In this document: positions 10,134-22,065 of the stretch, piece after piece
Layout of the letters: the number at the start of each line of letters is the position of its first letter
Position numbering within the stretch: position 1 is the stretch's first letter
Source: Patellaria atrata CBS 101060
Taxonomy: Eukaryota; Ascomycota; Dothideomycetes; Patellariales; Patellariaceae
Reading direction: 5' to 3'
Assembly: GCA_010093705.1 (NCBI GenBank)
Contig: MU006089.1
Location: 2,591,561-2,655,560, forward strand
Length of the DNA: 64,000 bases
The notes under the pieces: generated by a model
The model's input: only the letters and a program-made list of their open reading frames with translations
Told to the model about the DNA's origin: nothing
Database searches by the model: none
Position numbers and translations under genes: made by a program

Positions 10134-13100
10134 ATGATGTCTGAATCGCCGAGGGGTTCAACAGATAACACGGGTTTCAGTCATTCTTTGCTACCTTCTA
10201 CCAATCCGACAGATGAATATATTACACAGGGTGCTCTAGACACTTTTGTCAGTTCTAATTCCGGTCTTTACCCTGAACTAACTAACACTGTTTCCCACAA
10301 GAATCCTCAAATTACGCGTCCGAACACGAACTTTTGCTCTGTCAACAACTTTCATGCACCAACTTCAATGATATTTAGCAACAGTACACAAAGCGCACAG
10401 TTCAACAGTATAAAAAGTAGTTCGTACCATCCACATGCACAAGGAAAGGGCGAAGTAGCCGCAGGGTATGGTTCGGACATCGCTTTAAATTCCCCAATAT
10501 CGCGGTCTACAAGACAGAACAACAGTACCTCATCTTTTCCCATTGGGATGTTGGAAACTCCGTCAGCTGGACAAGGCCCAGCATCGTCTGGCCGAACCGG
10601 AGGCACGTTGCACTTATCACACAATGGATTTGCAGCCCAATCTCGCCCTCTTTCACCAGCTCTCTATCATGCTTCATTGCCTATTTTCAAGATCCTCCGC
10701 TTGCTACCTCCCGATTCATATTTAACTCTTCGCACCATTACCCAGGAAATGCCATGTTTACTAAGGAGTTCCCGAACCGCATCACAGACTTCGGACAACC
10801 ATTCATGGCAAATACAAGGTCCGAATTACGAGCCCCCGTGCATCCATCGACCTTCACCGGAAGTCACGTTCAGCATTCAAGAAGAAGAGGGTTTAAGGTC
10901 GGATGATGATAATGAGCTGGGTTTAAACGGCGTATTATTACCTCCCGATTCCGATTCCGATTCCTCTGACGACGATGGGTCCCTGTCAGAACCGCCAGGT
11001 GTAGCGCAGTCTAGCAACCCAACCAATGCGTTACACTTAGGGGTAGGTATCCCCAGCCGCGCAATTCCATATCCCGGTTATCGGCATCTGTCAAAGCTGA
11101 GAAGACCAGAGTCTGAACGCCCAGATCCTGCTTCTTCTATGCTTCTGTACTCTTTGCAAAGCCCACTAGCTAGAGGGAGCGATGTCTGGCCTAACGTTCG
11201 TGATCCGTCCAATATGCCTGCTGAATACTGGCCCATCGAATTCAAACGCCCGGACCAGACAGTCGGGATGCAGAGCCTGGTTGATCAAAATAATAAGACA
11301 TTTGGAAAGGTTTGGGCTGAGCATGATGGAGTCCTGCCATTCAAAAGCAACGTAATATGGCCCATGAAGAAATTGCCTACAGAAGTCTACGAAAATATCT
11401 GCGACTATCTGTCGCGCGATGATCTAAAGGCTATGCGTCTATCTTGTTCAGAATTCGACCGCATGATGGCACAAGTCCTATTCGAGACTGCCGTAGTTCC
11501 ATTCAACACTGAAATTTATGATATGGTAAAGTCGGACCAATTGACAGTTCGCGACGTAAAAGGTAAAGATAAATCTACGCACGAGAAACCGTCTGAGCCC
11601 TATGATGGAGATTTAGTTTGGATGAACGAAAAGCAAGATGACATTTACTCAGGCCCTGGAGTTGATGTCTTCAAAGGCTTCGGTCATCGTATTAAGAGAT
11701 TTGGTATGAGCTTCGAGGTGAACGGAAATGTTCTTGCTCGACCGCCCTCAAAAGGGTCTCGCGACCTCCATTCCAGCTTCTGGGGTGAATACGAATGGCC
11801 ATTCGAAGAATACCAGCGGTATGAAGCAATAGCGGGCCTTGAACACGCCGCTGATGAGTCACCGAAAATGAGAACTGCTTTCTCCTATTTGACAGGTGTT
11901 AAACACCTGGCCCTTTCCCTTGATAGTGGCTTAGGATGGCTTAATGGACCAGATCTTTCTATCCATGCAAAAGTGTTTCGTCGTCCACCTCCAGTCTTCT
12001 ACTCACAAAGACGATGCCCTGAACGTAAGCTTGAGGCTCAAAAACAACTTTGGGATTACCTGTCAAGATCTCATACAGAGGCTGGTTTGAAGCTTCAACA
12101 TGCGACGCTCTACAAGCAGGAACTGCACTACTTTGAGTTTCAACAATTCAAAAGTTTTATTAGGAACACCCAACGATTATCATCCAGTTCATATCTAGAT
12201 TCCCGTCTCATTGTTGATTCGAACGTAGACGACTCTAGCGAAGAGTTTGGAGAATCTTTTGAAGCGGAAGATGGCGCTGAAGGCAAAGCAAGAGCAAATA
12301 TGACGATACCTAAAGAATCCCAGGGAGTACTCTACACGATGGCAACAATTTCAAATGCCCGTGACAGACAGCTCTATAGAAAGCCCAGATTTACCCCTGG
12401 TACTCTTAGCTCAGCTCAAATAGAGTGGTTGCTCGAAACTGATTGGGCTCAGCGAGCTTTTTTATCATCATACATGCTCGCTGTCATGGACAATCCGCCG
12501 ATATTCGCAAGTATTCGATCTCTTACCTTTGCCCGCTTATCGAGCCAGTTCTTACCATTGCTCATGAGAAACGACTTTTGGGACGCCTTATCAAGCTTGA
12601 ATACGTTTTCCTTGAATGTAATTCCTATTTGGCGTCATATCATGAAGGATGAAGCTGGATATGTAACATCACAAGCTATTAATCCCTCCCATTCCATCAC
12701 GCCGTGTTACTTATTTCTCAGTACTATCATTGCACCAAGAAGCAACATCAAGCATCTCACTGTGGGATGGGCGGATGGAGGCGAAAATGCTCAGGGACTC
12801 TTTTCCAGAAACATGCATTTGCTACCATCGCCGGTTATATCTCGAGAACATTCACTCTCAGAGGAGGATGAATTCGAGATGGTACATTTCCCCCACCTGG
12901 AGAATCTGATCCTTTCCAATTGTTGGCTTGGTTCATCTGCGCTAATGTCACTCGTGAATATTCATAAAACTATGAGTCTCAAAGAACTCACTCTCGACTC
13001 GGTATCACTAGCGATATGGCCCCCACCTGAGCCAGGCCAAACACTAGCTACAGGCCTCCCAGGGGTATATTTGCAGCATCACGCCACGGGACCCGCTCAA

Positions 13101-13610
13101 CCTCCGTATCTACCTCCGTGGCAAGGCACTCCTCGCGAAGAATCTTGGCCACATGTCATCGACGTCATATCTCCCGGCCGCAAACTCGCTGATGACGGAA
13201 AAGACGTGCCGGCCTATCCTCCGGCAGATATGGAAATCGAGGGCAACAGTGCCCCTGATAGCGTCTTGCAACGCATCACGTTCATCTCATGCGGCTATGC
13301 GCAAGTCGGACTGGTGGACAATCTTCGACGCATTAGGAGTAGCCAGGACCCTTACCTGAAGCATAGGTTCAGAGAAGACTTCTTCCGCAGACGGTATTTT
13401 ATGCTTGACAGTTGCATGATGAAAGTTAGCGAGAGGTACTTTGGATATATTGTCCAGCACATGCCGGATTCGGAACTGGAACGTTTGGCGGCTGTGTGGG
13501 ATTTGAGAGAGGGTTGGGATGATGCTGAAAAAGCGGAAGAGGCCAAGTTTGATGGTCTGCTACCCGGAGGAACAGGAAGGTTCTCCGGAGTTGTGGAAAG
13601 GGTAATCTGA
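10134..13610 (+). CDS. Large F-box protein
   Basis: Single open frame of 1158 codons from ATG 10134 (a second ATG follows at once; an upstream in-frame TTG was not used). The first 400 residues are Ser/Thr/Pro/Asn-rich and probably disordered, with an acidic patch SDSDSSDDDGS. The F-box lies at about residues 420-465 (LPTEVYENICDYLSRDDLKAMRLSCSEF written in two parts: LPTEVYENICDYLS, then DDLKAMRLSCSEF). Downstream segments with LRSLTFARLSSQFL-like, LKHLTVGW-like and LENLILSNCWLG patterns resemble irregular leucine-rich repeats, as expected of a substrate-binding C-terminus. F-box proteins bridge Skp1-cullin ubiquitin ligases to targets; this target is unknown. A small intron in the N-terminal half cannot be excluded. 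Confidence 0.8.
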   Translation: MMSESPRGSTDNTGFSHSLLPSTNPTDEYITQGALDTFVSSNSGLYPELTNTVSHKNPQITRPNTNFCSVNNFHAPTSMIFSNSTQSAQFNSIKSSSYHPHAQGKGEVAAGYGSDIALNSPISRSTRQNNSTSSFPIGMLETPSAGQGPASSGRTGGTLHLSHNGFAAQSRPLSPALYHASLPIFKILRLLPPDSYLTLRTITQEMPCLLRSSRTASQTSDNHSWQIQGPNYEPPCIHRPSPEVTFSIQEEEGLRSDDDNELGLNGVLLPPDSDSDSSDDDGSLSEPPGVAQSSNPTNALHLGVGIPSRAIPYPGYRHLSKLRRPESERPDPASSMLLYSLQSPLARGSDVWPNVRDPSNMPAEYWPIEFKRPDQTVGMQSLVDQNNKTFGKVWAEHDGVLPFKSNVIWPMKKLPTEVYENICDYLSRDDLKAMRLSCSEFDRMMAQVLFETAVVPFNTEIYDMVKSDQLTVRDVKGKDKSTHEKPSEPYDGDLVWMNEKQDDIYSGPGVDVFKGFGHRIKRFGMSFEVNGNVLARPPSKGSRDLHSSFWGEYEWPFEEYQRYEAIAGLEHAADESPKMRTAFSYLTGVKHLALSLDSGLGWLNGPDLSIHAKVFRRPPPVFYSQRRCPERKLEAQKQLWDYLSRSHTEAGLKLQHATLYKQELHYFEFQQFKSFIRNTQRLSSSSYLDSRLIVDSNVDDSSEEFGESFEAEDGAEGKARANMTIPKESQGVLYTMATISNARDRQLYRKPRFTPGTLSSAQIEWLLETDWAQRAFLSSYMLAVMDNPPIFASIRSLTFARLSSQFLPLLMRNDFWDALSSLNTFSLNVIPIWRHIMKDEAGYVTSQAINPSHSITPCYLFLSTIIAPRSNIKHLTVGWADGGENAQGLFSRNMHLLPSPVISREHSLSEEDEFEMVHFPHLENLILSNCWLGSSALMSLVNIHKTMSLKELTLDSVSLAIWPPPEPGQTLATGLPGVYLQHHATGPAQPPYLPPWQGTPREESWPHVIDVISPGRKLADDGKDVPAYPPADMEIEGNSAPDSVLQRITFISCGYAQVGLVDNLRRIRSSQDPYLKHRFREDFFRRRYFMLDSCMMKVSERYFGYIVQHMPDSELERLAAVWDLREGWDDAEKAEEAKFDGLLPGGTGRFSGVVERVI

Positions 13611-14122
13611 ATGTTGTGAGACAGGGGATGTCGTACAATGCCATGAGATCATGTTAATGGGGTTGATGATTTTATGGATGATGATCATGACATGATGATT
13701 GATCGAGGTCATCATGTTCTTCTGAGGGAGAAGTATTTTGGCACGGGAAAAGCAATGCTTGTGACTGGGCGGCTAATGCCAGGGAAGGATAATTGCGTGT
13801 TGCTATGGAGGGACTCTTGTGTTGCTTACCTGGATGCTTGTTTATGGCGACTTGGTGGTCTTCTGATTATACTGCGACGACCTGGAGTTTATCACATTGT
13901 AGAGGTGTGGAATCAATCCTCGCGGACCACGATATGACAAGCGCAAGCATGCTTACGGTACAATGGTACCGCTACTGTTATGTTAGAATTCAAATAGCAA
14001 ATCAATCAAAAGCGAATCTTTAACATCAACTTCGTGAGTACTACAACTGCAATGATCGAGATAGTTTTCAATACTACCATTTCAGGATAGGCTCACCCGC
14101 TCATAGACTTCCCCTTTACTAG
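13611..14122. other. Convergent intergenic region
   Basis: Separates the converging F-box and APC4 genes. Starts with a run of ATGAT/GATGATC trinucleotide-like repeats (about 13655-13715). Short open frames here have no protein-like features. Confidence 0.5.
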
Positions 14123-16886
14123 CTAACCCATCTCCACATCCACAGTCGTTTCTCCTTCGCCATACTCCACCCCCTCAAAATCCAGATCATAGACCCGGTA
14201 CCTCTTCGAATCCTTCCCAAGAACTACAAGAACTCTTCGATCCTTTCGTCCGTTCACATCTAGGCTAATGGGTGTAAAGCCTTCTTCTTTAGTGAAAGTA
14301 TGCCGGACATACGGCGTCAGACTGTTTAGTTCTTGCAGATCAACCACGGGACGCGCGGATGAGTCGTTAGCCTTGCCGTTAGGTAGGGAAGCAACGGTAC
14401 GGGATGCATAAGGTGGTCCTTGTGGGAGAGTAGCGCGGTAGGTGATACGGATGAGATAGCTTGCTTCTATAGTGAAGGTTAGTACGGTTGTGTTCGATGT
14501 GAATGGTCGGGTAGAAGATTACCGTTGGAGTGAAGGATCAAGAGAAGGAAGACGTCGTCAGCGAATTTCACGTCTTGGATGGAGCTTTCAGTGGGGAAAG
14601 TGAAAGTCACAGCGGAAGCCGAGTGGAGGGATGAAGCGGAGTTGAAGAGCGGAGCGTGGATTAGGCGGTGGAGACGAACTGCAGCGGGTTAGCGGTTCCT
14701 GGTGAGGTGGAGTGGTTGGAGGACTCACGCTGGTGTGGAGAAGATCTGGGGACGAGCGCTATATAGGTAGTCATTTGGTTAGAGTCCTTCAGGTTCTGGT
14801 TATAATTTTAGTAGCTGTTTTACGTTAAGTATCAATAGAGAACCTACCTCATACACCATTCGCGAGTCCTGGGCATCTGGGATCTCGTCTTCCTCCAGTA
14901 TCAGACCGTAATTCATTGTTGTGCTTGTAAGCTGGAAAGACGTGATTTGTATAAAGATCCGGTTGCTTTGCGCTTCCAGGTCGAGAAATTGAGCCCATAG
15001 CGAGACCACTGCATCATTGTACAGTGCTCCCTCCGAATGAAAACTCAGCGCCTTTCTCACGTCCTCATAGGTCGGAGAGTCTGTAGGTCGGACAGGAGGC
15101 TTCAGGAAGGGTATCAATTTGCTATTAGTCATACCTTCCGAAACATATCTCAAGATATCAGTGTAACTAGCACCAATATCCTGTTCTGCAGTCTCCTCAG
15201 CTGATGCAGACTCAGGGTCTGCGGCTTGAATGTCGATCTCCCTCCGAAGCCATTTAGAGAAACCGATAAAACCTCGTTTTTCATCCGCAGCGTAGGTCAA
15301 TAGGTGGTGAGCAATGAGCCGCTGGCACCGGGTGTTCTCCATTATTTCGGTAAAAGCTCTGCTGGGTACGTTGAATATCGCGTCTGATTCGTTGTATTTT
15401 GCTAGTCCTCGAAGTCTACTAGCCACAATGCTGCATCGATCAAGAGCAGGAAGGAGATTCTCGTGAGTGAGCTCAATGATTTTAGTGTACCCCTGGACAA
15501 CAGCATGATCCCATCGTTTATGACCCTTTTAGCCTTAGCATTCATTTCTCTCTATTGTCAGACGCATATCTCACCTACGCTTTCGGTCAAGATATCCACC
15601 AACCACTCCTTGATCGATGGAGGGCAATTGCCTGTGACAGCTACGTGATACAGGTTTTGGATCAATGTCCCTTCATTGTTGTCCTCAAGAGTTTGATTTA
15701 TGTTTCTCATGAATCTAGAGGGTAGATCTTGAGCTTGAGCCCAGTGGACACTGATGCAACGCAGACATTGTCTGATATAACGTAATAGATTCTGTAACTG
15801 TGCCGTTTTTGTAGCTACTACATGTGCATTGAGACCTGCCGTGGATACGAATCCAAAGGAAAGCGGTGCAAGTGCTGTTTGGTGAATATTCTTTGCTTTA
15901 TCGGAAACCTCTAATAAAATATTGTGACTACAAGTATAGGGATGAAAGGTATGAAGAATAGGCTTGCATATCTCGAGACCCCACTGCCGCGACAAATCGA
16001 ACTTTCCAAGTTGAAGAGAGTCGTAGAGCATAGGGGTGATGACACCATCTTTCTGGCAAACGACTAACGTATCAACGGCGTTATGATCCTTTGAATGCGG
16101 AGAGTGGAAAACAGCATCTATAGACGGTTGTGTTGTAAAAACTTCCGGAGTACTATCGCCAGGAGGTAAGTGCAGACCCATCACCATAGGAGGTAGTGAG
16201 ATGATGGGAAGCTTTGGTAATAGAGTTTCAACATCTAGTAGAGCAATCTGATCAGGAAGATCCGGTTTGATATCGAGAGCTTTCACGTTGAGATGCCTTT
16301 CAAGAAAATCGTCTAGAGAGACACCATTCTTCTTTTTATCCCAACCATCAGTATAGACTGGTAAAGAATCATTCAAATTGACGTTGGTAGGCTGTCCAGA
16401 CGTCTCTGTACGGCCCTTTACAATATCAACATCGCTGAAGTTAACCGCAAATCCTAGACAGGTAATCGGTGGTACAGCCTGATCGTACTCGAAGCCTTTA
16501 CCAGTAATTGCGGTATGCTGCACAACTTTGCCAGTCTCGGATGAAACTATGTCTACAGTACCGTCGTCCCAAGCAACAGCAAGAAAACGACCTTGATCAC
16601 TACAGTCAGCAGAAGTAATAAAACGAAGTTGTGATTTGCGTCAAGAGAGAGAGAGAATCTCACCATTGAACTTCCAGCATAGACCTGTCACTTTAACAGT
16701 TTCGTCTTTTGGCTTTAATGCGAAGGCGCGTTGGCCACTGAGTCTGTAAATATCGACGTACTCCTCCTGCGTAACAATTGCCACTAAGTCCATTGTAGGA
16801 CAATATTTGATGAAGTAAGGATACACAGGTTGTGGCAAAGCTTTTTCAGCCTGCAGCATTAATGCTGAGGCCTTTAACTGCTCCAT
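14123..16886 (-). CDS. APC4: Anaphase-promoting complex subunit 4
   Basis: Six exons: 16886-16664, 16591-15579, 15525-14844, 14758-14729, 14678-14523 and 14466-14123; all phases agree and give 815 aa. The N-terminus is the Apc4 WD40 domain (KYCPTMDLVAIVTQEE, DIYRLSGQRAF, then GRFLAVAWDDGTV across the first junction). The long helical domain follows, with SIKEWLVDILTES, GHKRWDHAVV, HENLLPALDRC and SRLRGLAKY. The C-terminal half contains SIQDVKFADDVFLLLIL and ends DVEMG. Apc4 is a scaffold that holds the catalytic Apc2-Apc11 module to the TPR lobe of the APC/C in the nucleus. The donor of exon 3 (GTTCTC at 14843) is weak; it was chosen because it alone keeps the frame through the 30-nt exon 4. 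Only about 350 bases separate its ATG from the next gene. Confidence 0.9.
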
Positions 16887-17232
16887 CGAAGTCGGGTCGT
16901 ATTTCCAGCAAGTACGCTGCTGATTATGCTGTTATGAGGTGTGGTGTTGGTAGAACCGCGTTGGTATCCCGAAGACGCGTCAAGATTCGAGGTACAAAGT
17001 ACTTTGCTCCAGCATAATACATGCATGAAATCATCACGAACTGATCAAGAATATGAATTAAGCACGAGATAATAATTATATTCTGACAAGTTGTTGAACT
17101 ATCCGTTTCATTATTGTTCTTTTCATATTCGTTTAAGGTAAATCTATCTCTCTACTGCGGCTTAAATATGCAGCTTTCGACTACTTCCTTTCCATAGCCA
17201 GCCTTTGTAGTTTGACGAGACTACTAAATACT
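16887..17232. other. Short APC4 upstream region
   Basis: 346 bases between the 3' end of the coatomer gene and the APC4 start; both read leftwards. It must hold the APC4 promoter and the coatomer terminator. No distinct motif recognised. Confidence 0.5.
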
Positions 17233-18997
17233 CTACACAACCAAATACGAGTCTGCAACGGACTTGACGTCCCTTGAAAACGAGATATCCTGGTTCTCAT
17301 TGAGTAGGGAAACTGCGGATACCTGATAGAAATAGTTAGTCGAGTTCAAATATGTGTAGGGTAAAACTTACATCAATATCGACATATGGCTTTGTTTTGG
17401 TGAATCGCACAGACATGGGAAAGAATGAACCTTCGCTATCTGACAGTGCTTCGAATTCGAAAGATCCATTCGCGTTGCCGTCGTCTACAGCTCCAATATT
17501 CCAGTCCAAACTATCCCCCGAGACTTCGTATACCGCATCGTAGCTGGAGACTGACGGTTCGTTGTCCTGGTATGGTATCGTAATGCTAACATCCTGAAGA
17601 GGGTCTCTTCCTGTCCATTCGTACTCTATAGTCACATTGAACGTATTTCCACCAGCATCATTTACCCACACGGTAAATGTTATGGGCAAATCTTCGACCT
17701 CCTCAGCTTTGGGAGCGAGCCTCCAACGCATAACAGCGATAGAGTTTTTGGCCGGAAACCCTTTGGATATATCTGCCAGTTGAATGGCTTTGTTATTTTT
17801 GAATACGGTTTTGTCCACCTTCGGGTGGGCATTTAACTGGGCGCCCCGGTTATTACCAATGGCAAGGTCAAGCTTGACTTGTGTCAAGGCAGGGTCTGTA
17901 ATCCGCAGTTGAAGATCCCCCTTCACCTCAAAATGCTCGAGACTGCCCTCCCTACTTAGTTTAGCAGATATCGACTCGGCAATTGTGATGTGGACAGCCT
18001 CCCGATCGGTTCCAGTTGATGTCCTTGGTGCAGCCACAGCGGGTGCTGGAGCGGCCGCAGAGCTTGGAGTGATGAGTGGAGTACTGGCCTCAGCTTCTAA
18101 ACCTAATTCACCTTTCACCTGCTCAAACATATTCGTAGTTTTTGATTTCTTTCCCAGTTGCATTCCTTTGCCTCTGATAGCGAGCGACCTGAAAATGTCA
18201 GTAATGAGAGGGACGTGAAGCCGAGGGATACTAACTTGGGTTTTGTCTTTTCTGCATTGTAGCTATCGTAGCTGTCTGTAACATTAGTCGTAGCCGGGGG
18301 AGTATATGTTGGATAACTTGGAGTCCTAGGCACAGCAGATCGGCCGCTTCTTGCCATTTCTTTGCGCTGCATCTCAATTTGTTTAGCCTTTCTCTTTCGT
18401 TCCTCGGTAGCCTCCAGTTCCTTGTTCTATATCTTGTGTTAGCAGATATCCCACCACAACAATACAAACACTCCAGGACATACTCTAGCAATTATTTCCT
18501 GAATCCTCTCCTCGTGACTTTCCATATCTAAGAATGTCTTAATCTGACTCAAGCTGAGGTTCTCACGATATCCTAGGGTAACTAGCTCATCGAACGCGCT
18601 GAGGAGCTCGAAGGCATTTCTTAAGATTTCCCTCTCATCCAAGCTCTTACAAATGCTGGACACGACCTGGGCAAAAAGGTGTAAAGAGTCGATATCTTGG
18701 AGAATATTGGATTGGCGATTCGTTATGAGGACCATATAAAGCTCATCAAGCGGCTGATACACGTAGCGTACATTGTCTTGCTCCACAGTTGTATGTTGAG
18801 TTCCCGAGTCAGCCAATTTTGGAAATGATGCAAGCAATGCTTCAATTCGAGATCTTTGCATCTCACGAAACTGCCGGGAGAGCACTGCTTTGCCACCACG
18901 TGTGCATATTGACGCCGCGAGGACAACCTAGGGAGTCATATAACATTAGCACTGTCCTGTTGATGGGCAAGAGGGTTCAGTGAAGCGAATTTACCAT
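17233..18997 (-). CDS. RET2: Coatomer subunit delta (COPI)
   Basis: Five exons: 18997-18995 (ATG only), 18927-18484, 18426-18236, 18188-17372 and 17322-17233, giving 514 aa. Delta-COP is part of the adaptor-like F-subcomplex of COPI coats, which drive Golgi-to-ER retrieval. Residues 1-140 are the longin-like domain (VVLAASICTRGGKAVLSRQF, YVYQPLDELYMVLIT, ESHEERIQEIIAR). A charged linker with EATEERKRKAKQIEMQRKEMAR follows. From about residue 265 is the mu-homology domain (VHITIAESISAKLSREG, YEWTGRDPLQDV, TKPYVDID, KSVADSY). The first exon consists of the start codon alone, followed directly by GTAAAT; the next exon starts VVLAAS, the usual family N-terminus. The gene is divergent from the acidic protein at 19488. 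Confidence 0.92.
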
Positions 18998-19487
18998 GAT
19001 TGTAGATAAGACCAGATGTGAGGCGTGAGAAAGCAATGGTTTGAAGAACCCTTAAATGTACCAGTTTCGAGTAGTATTTCTCTTTGGGTGGGTGCGCATT
19101 CAATACCAACAGCTCGGTGTTCACAGTTCACACATTTCCAAAATACGGTTGACTAACCCTACCGTTTATGCTAGGCTGCATTCGGCAAGCGGAGCCATCT
19201 TTATTTGATCAAATCCGTTTGCCTTCATTTATCTAACCAGCTCACACCTTCTCTCAATCTCTCAACTACAACCACAACAACGCATCACCTTGTTGTGACC
19301 TTTGACCCTAATCTCTTTCACTTCCCTCTATCGCAGTCTACTAACACTACAGCATCCATTCACTCAACGAAGCGTTCACCCAGCTCACCCTACCACAACT
19401 TAAGCCTCTCTTACCCTGCTCCTGCCTCGCATCGCATCGTTATCGCGACGCGTTTTGAGCGCGTGTCCCATCACCCGGGTTTATTGC
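18998..19487. other. Divergent promoter region
   Basis: 490 bases shared by the coatomer delta gene (minus) and the acidic protein gene (plus). The right half is pyrimidine-rich (CT/CA-rich runs at 19225-19420), typical of transcribed fungal leaders. Confidence 0.5.
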
Positions 19488-22065
19488 ATGGCCGCTCAAA
19501 GCCTTAGCACTATGGACTTACCGGTCCCCGAAGATCAAATGGAAATATCCTCTGATATTGGACGAGGAGATGAGGATATGGACTTTCAATTAGACCTTTT
19601 CTACGGCACGGATAATGATCAGGAAATGGCAGAAAATCCCGAGGCAGGACTAACACTGTCAGGGTACCAGAATGGTACCCAAACCTACCAGGAAGAGGAG
19701 CTCCATTTCGATGACGATTTGGAGGCAGTGGATGCAGGGAACATCCGTGATGAGGATCTTGCCGATGCAAGTGAACTTGGTCAAGAAGACCAAGACCTTA
19801 CCGTCGTCGAAGACCATCCTGCTGTGAACACTGCACCAGCCAGTATATATGACGACGCTCAAGTTGATCATATTCTTGGGATGGAGGAGCTTTCTGGCCT
19901 AGCAAGCCAAGAAGGTCAGTGGATAGATAGCTTAGGCTTTGAAATGACCGCTCATACTGACAACTCTTCGGTAGCTGCTAAGTCTGTGGACCTCGAACCT
20001 GTTCCCGGGACTGAAGTCCCCACTGCCCAACCAAGCGGAGATTGCCTGATAGTTGAGCATGGGAAAGCAGAATCGACTCACACGCCCCTATATCCCGAAG
20101 GCCATGAGGATGGCAAGGAATACTCAGGCCTAGATGAGCAACGTGATTGTGCTCAAATCCCCGCTGGTGATGAGCCTCGGCTGACACCTCCTCAATCCGA
20201 TATTGCCAAGTCTGAAGTCGAAGAACGAGTCCTCGAAACTGATGTACAACCTCAGGATTCATATCCAAATGGTTCCCAGTGGGAATTCCAGGAGGACGAA
20301 CACAACGACGGTGATGGGCAGGGGTACTCATACGATGACCAAGATTATGACGCCCAGGACCACGCAACTTCACCCACTCTATCGAACGTGTATCTTTTGA
20401 CACTCATATATAAAGACAATCAGATTTCCCTGTTTCCTCAACCAGATCAAGATTACTTTCTGCAGGATGCGTCCATCGTAGACAAAAGCATCGAAAACTT
20501 TTTCAAAGCATGCCGGGAAATTCTAGGTAATACTGTGACGGAGGTGGAGCAACTGGATATCAATATTCCCCAGCTCGGCGTTTCAATTGATGAAGTAAGC
20601 TCTTCTTACATAATTCACGGGAGATGTTCTAAAATGTTAACAGGATTGCGTACATGCTGGGAGCACATCCCTTTCTGATATACTAGATGTATATACGCAG
20701 CTGCATCTAAACGACGGCAACGATGATCCGGGACGCCTCTTTATGACACTATCTACTAAAACTAGATTCTCTTCTCAGCTGAATGAACTGCAACAAGCAG
20801 TTACAGATGGTAAAGGTATAAGTCAGGTAATATTTCCTGGAACGTATGACGGGTGGGAGCGCGAAGAAGATGAAACAGCGCACGCAGACAATACAGAGGG
20901 TCAGTTTTCTCCCGTTGAAGAGGATCCCGAAACAGAGGATCCAGGTGAATATCCACCTGCAATAGTAGAAGACGCTGTCAAGGAGGATGAGATTATTTCT
21001 CGCAAGGAAGGAGAAGGAGAAAAGATTTTGAACTTGCAAGCGACTGAAATAGATCAACCAGAAACAGAGTCCAGATACCAAACTGAAACTCTTCGGCAAG
21101 AGAATCCTAATAGACAGGAGAGCGAACCGGAAGTGCGAGTTCGCAACGAAGACGAGACTGGCGGTTCCGAAATCGAGCCCGAGTATCTTATTGATTACGG
21201 AGATTCTGATGACGAAGATTTTCCCGAGCGGGAAGCCGAAGCTACAACTCACGCGGAAGCGACATCTGGATCGGCAACGATTCAGGGTGATGGTTCGCCC
21301 CCTGTAGAGTGTAAGGTTCAGCCCGATTTCACTTTTTCAGACGACAACACTAATTGGTTGGACGAAGCATGGGCTGAGGCTGACCCTCGGGATGCGCCTG
21401 AAGACATCACGCAATCAGAAGTACAGGAAGCTGTTCCTGATCATGGAGTTGAGCACCACCAGGATCAAAATTCAGGCGAGTATGACGACAATTTCTGGAA
21501 CGAACTCACGGCCGAATCAGGATCCACTTACGAGGACATTCTGGATCCACAGGAGTATGAAGGCTCCCAAGCAGGTCGCCCTATTGAACACGAAGCAGAA
21601 GTACATGAGCAAGATGAAAGCCAAAAACAGGAGCAAAACAAACCCACGACCTTCCCAGAGGACGCCAGCAAAAGCCATTCTGAGGAAGGGATTGATGAAT
21701 TTCCTATTTTGGAAGAAAACGCACCTTCCAACTTTGAAGATCATGATCAACAAAATCTCGAAAACGAAAACTTCGAGTTCAATGAAGAACATGGAGCTAT
21801 TGACTCTTTTCATGAAGATACGCATTCCCATGAGTTACCTGAGCGGGCCAATGCTCACATCCGTTCCCGAACCTATGACGACGATCTTGATGAAATCAAC
21901 TATAGCGATTCTGAAGATGAAAACCCTAATCCGCCTGCGATGACGGGAGAAAAACATCAGCATACCGGCTCACCACCTAACAAACGTTCGCGGAGCGATC
22001 TTGGAGAAGGTGATGAAGATGACTTCGACATCGAAATCGATGTCAAACGTATCCGCTCGGATTGA
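19488..22065 (+). CDS. Conserved-looking acidic protein of unknown function
   Basis: Two exons, 19488-20594 and 20644-22065, joined by a phase-0 intron (GTAAGC...TTAACAG); 842 aa from the first ATG (a second in-frame ATG at 19512 is also possible). Most of the protein is Glu/Asp/Gln-rich and presumably disordered. One compact, hydrophobic stretch of about 125 residues, beginning YLLTLIYKDNQISLF and continuing over the intron through DILDVYTQLHL to LQQAVTDGKG, looks like a folded domain. The C-terminus carries acidic DYGDSDDEDF and NYSDSEDENPNP patches and ends with a KRSRSD/KRIRSD basic cluster that could be a nuclear localisation signal. No named family was recognised. A chromatin or transcription role is only a guess from composition. 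Confidence 0.8.
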
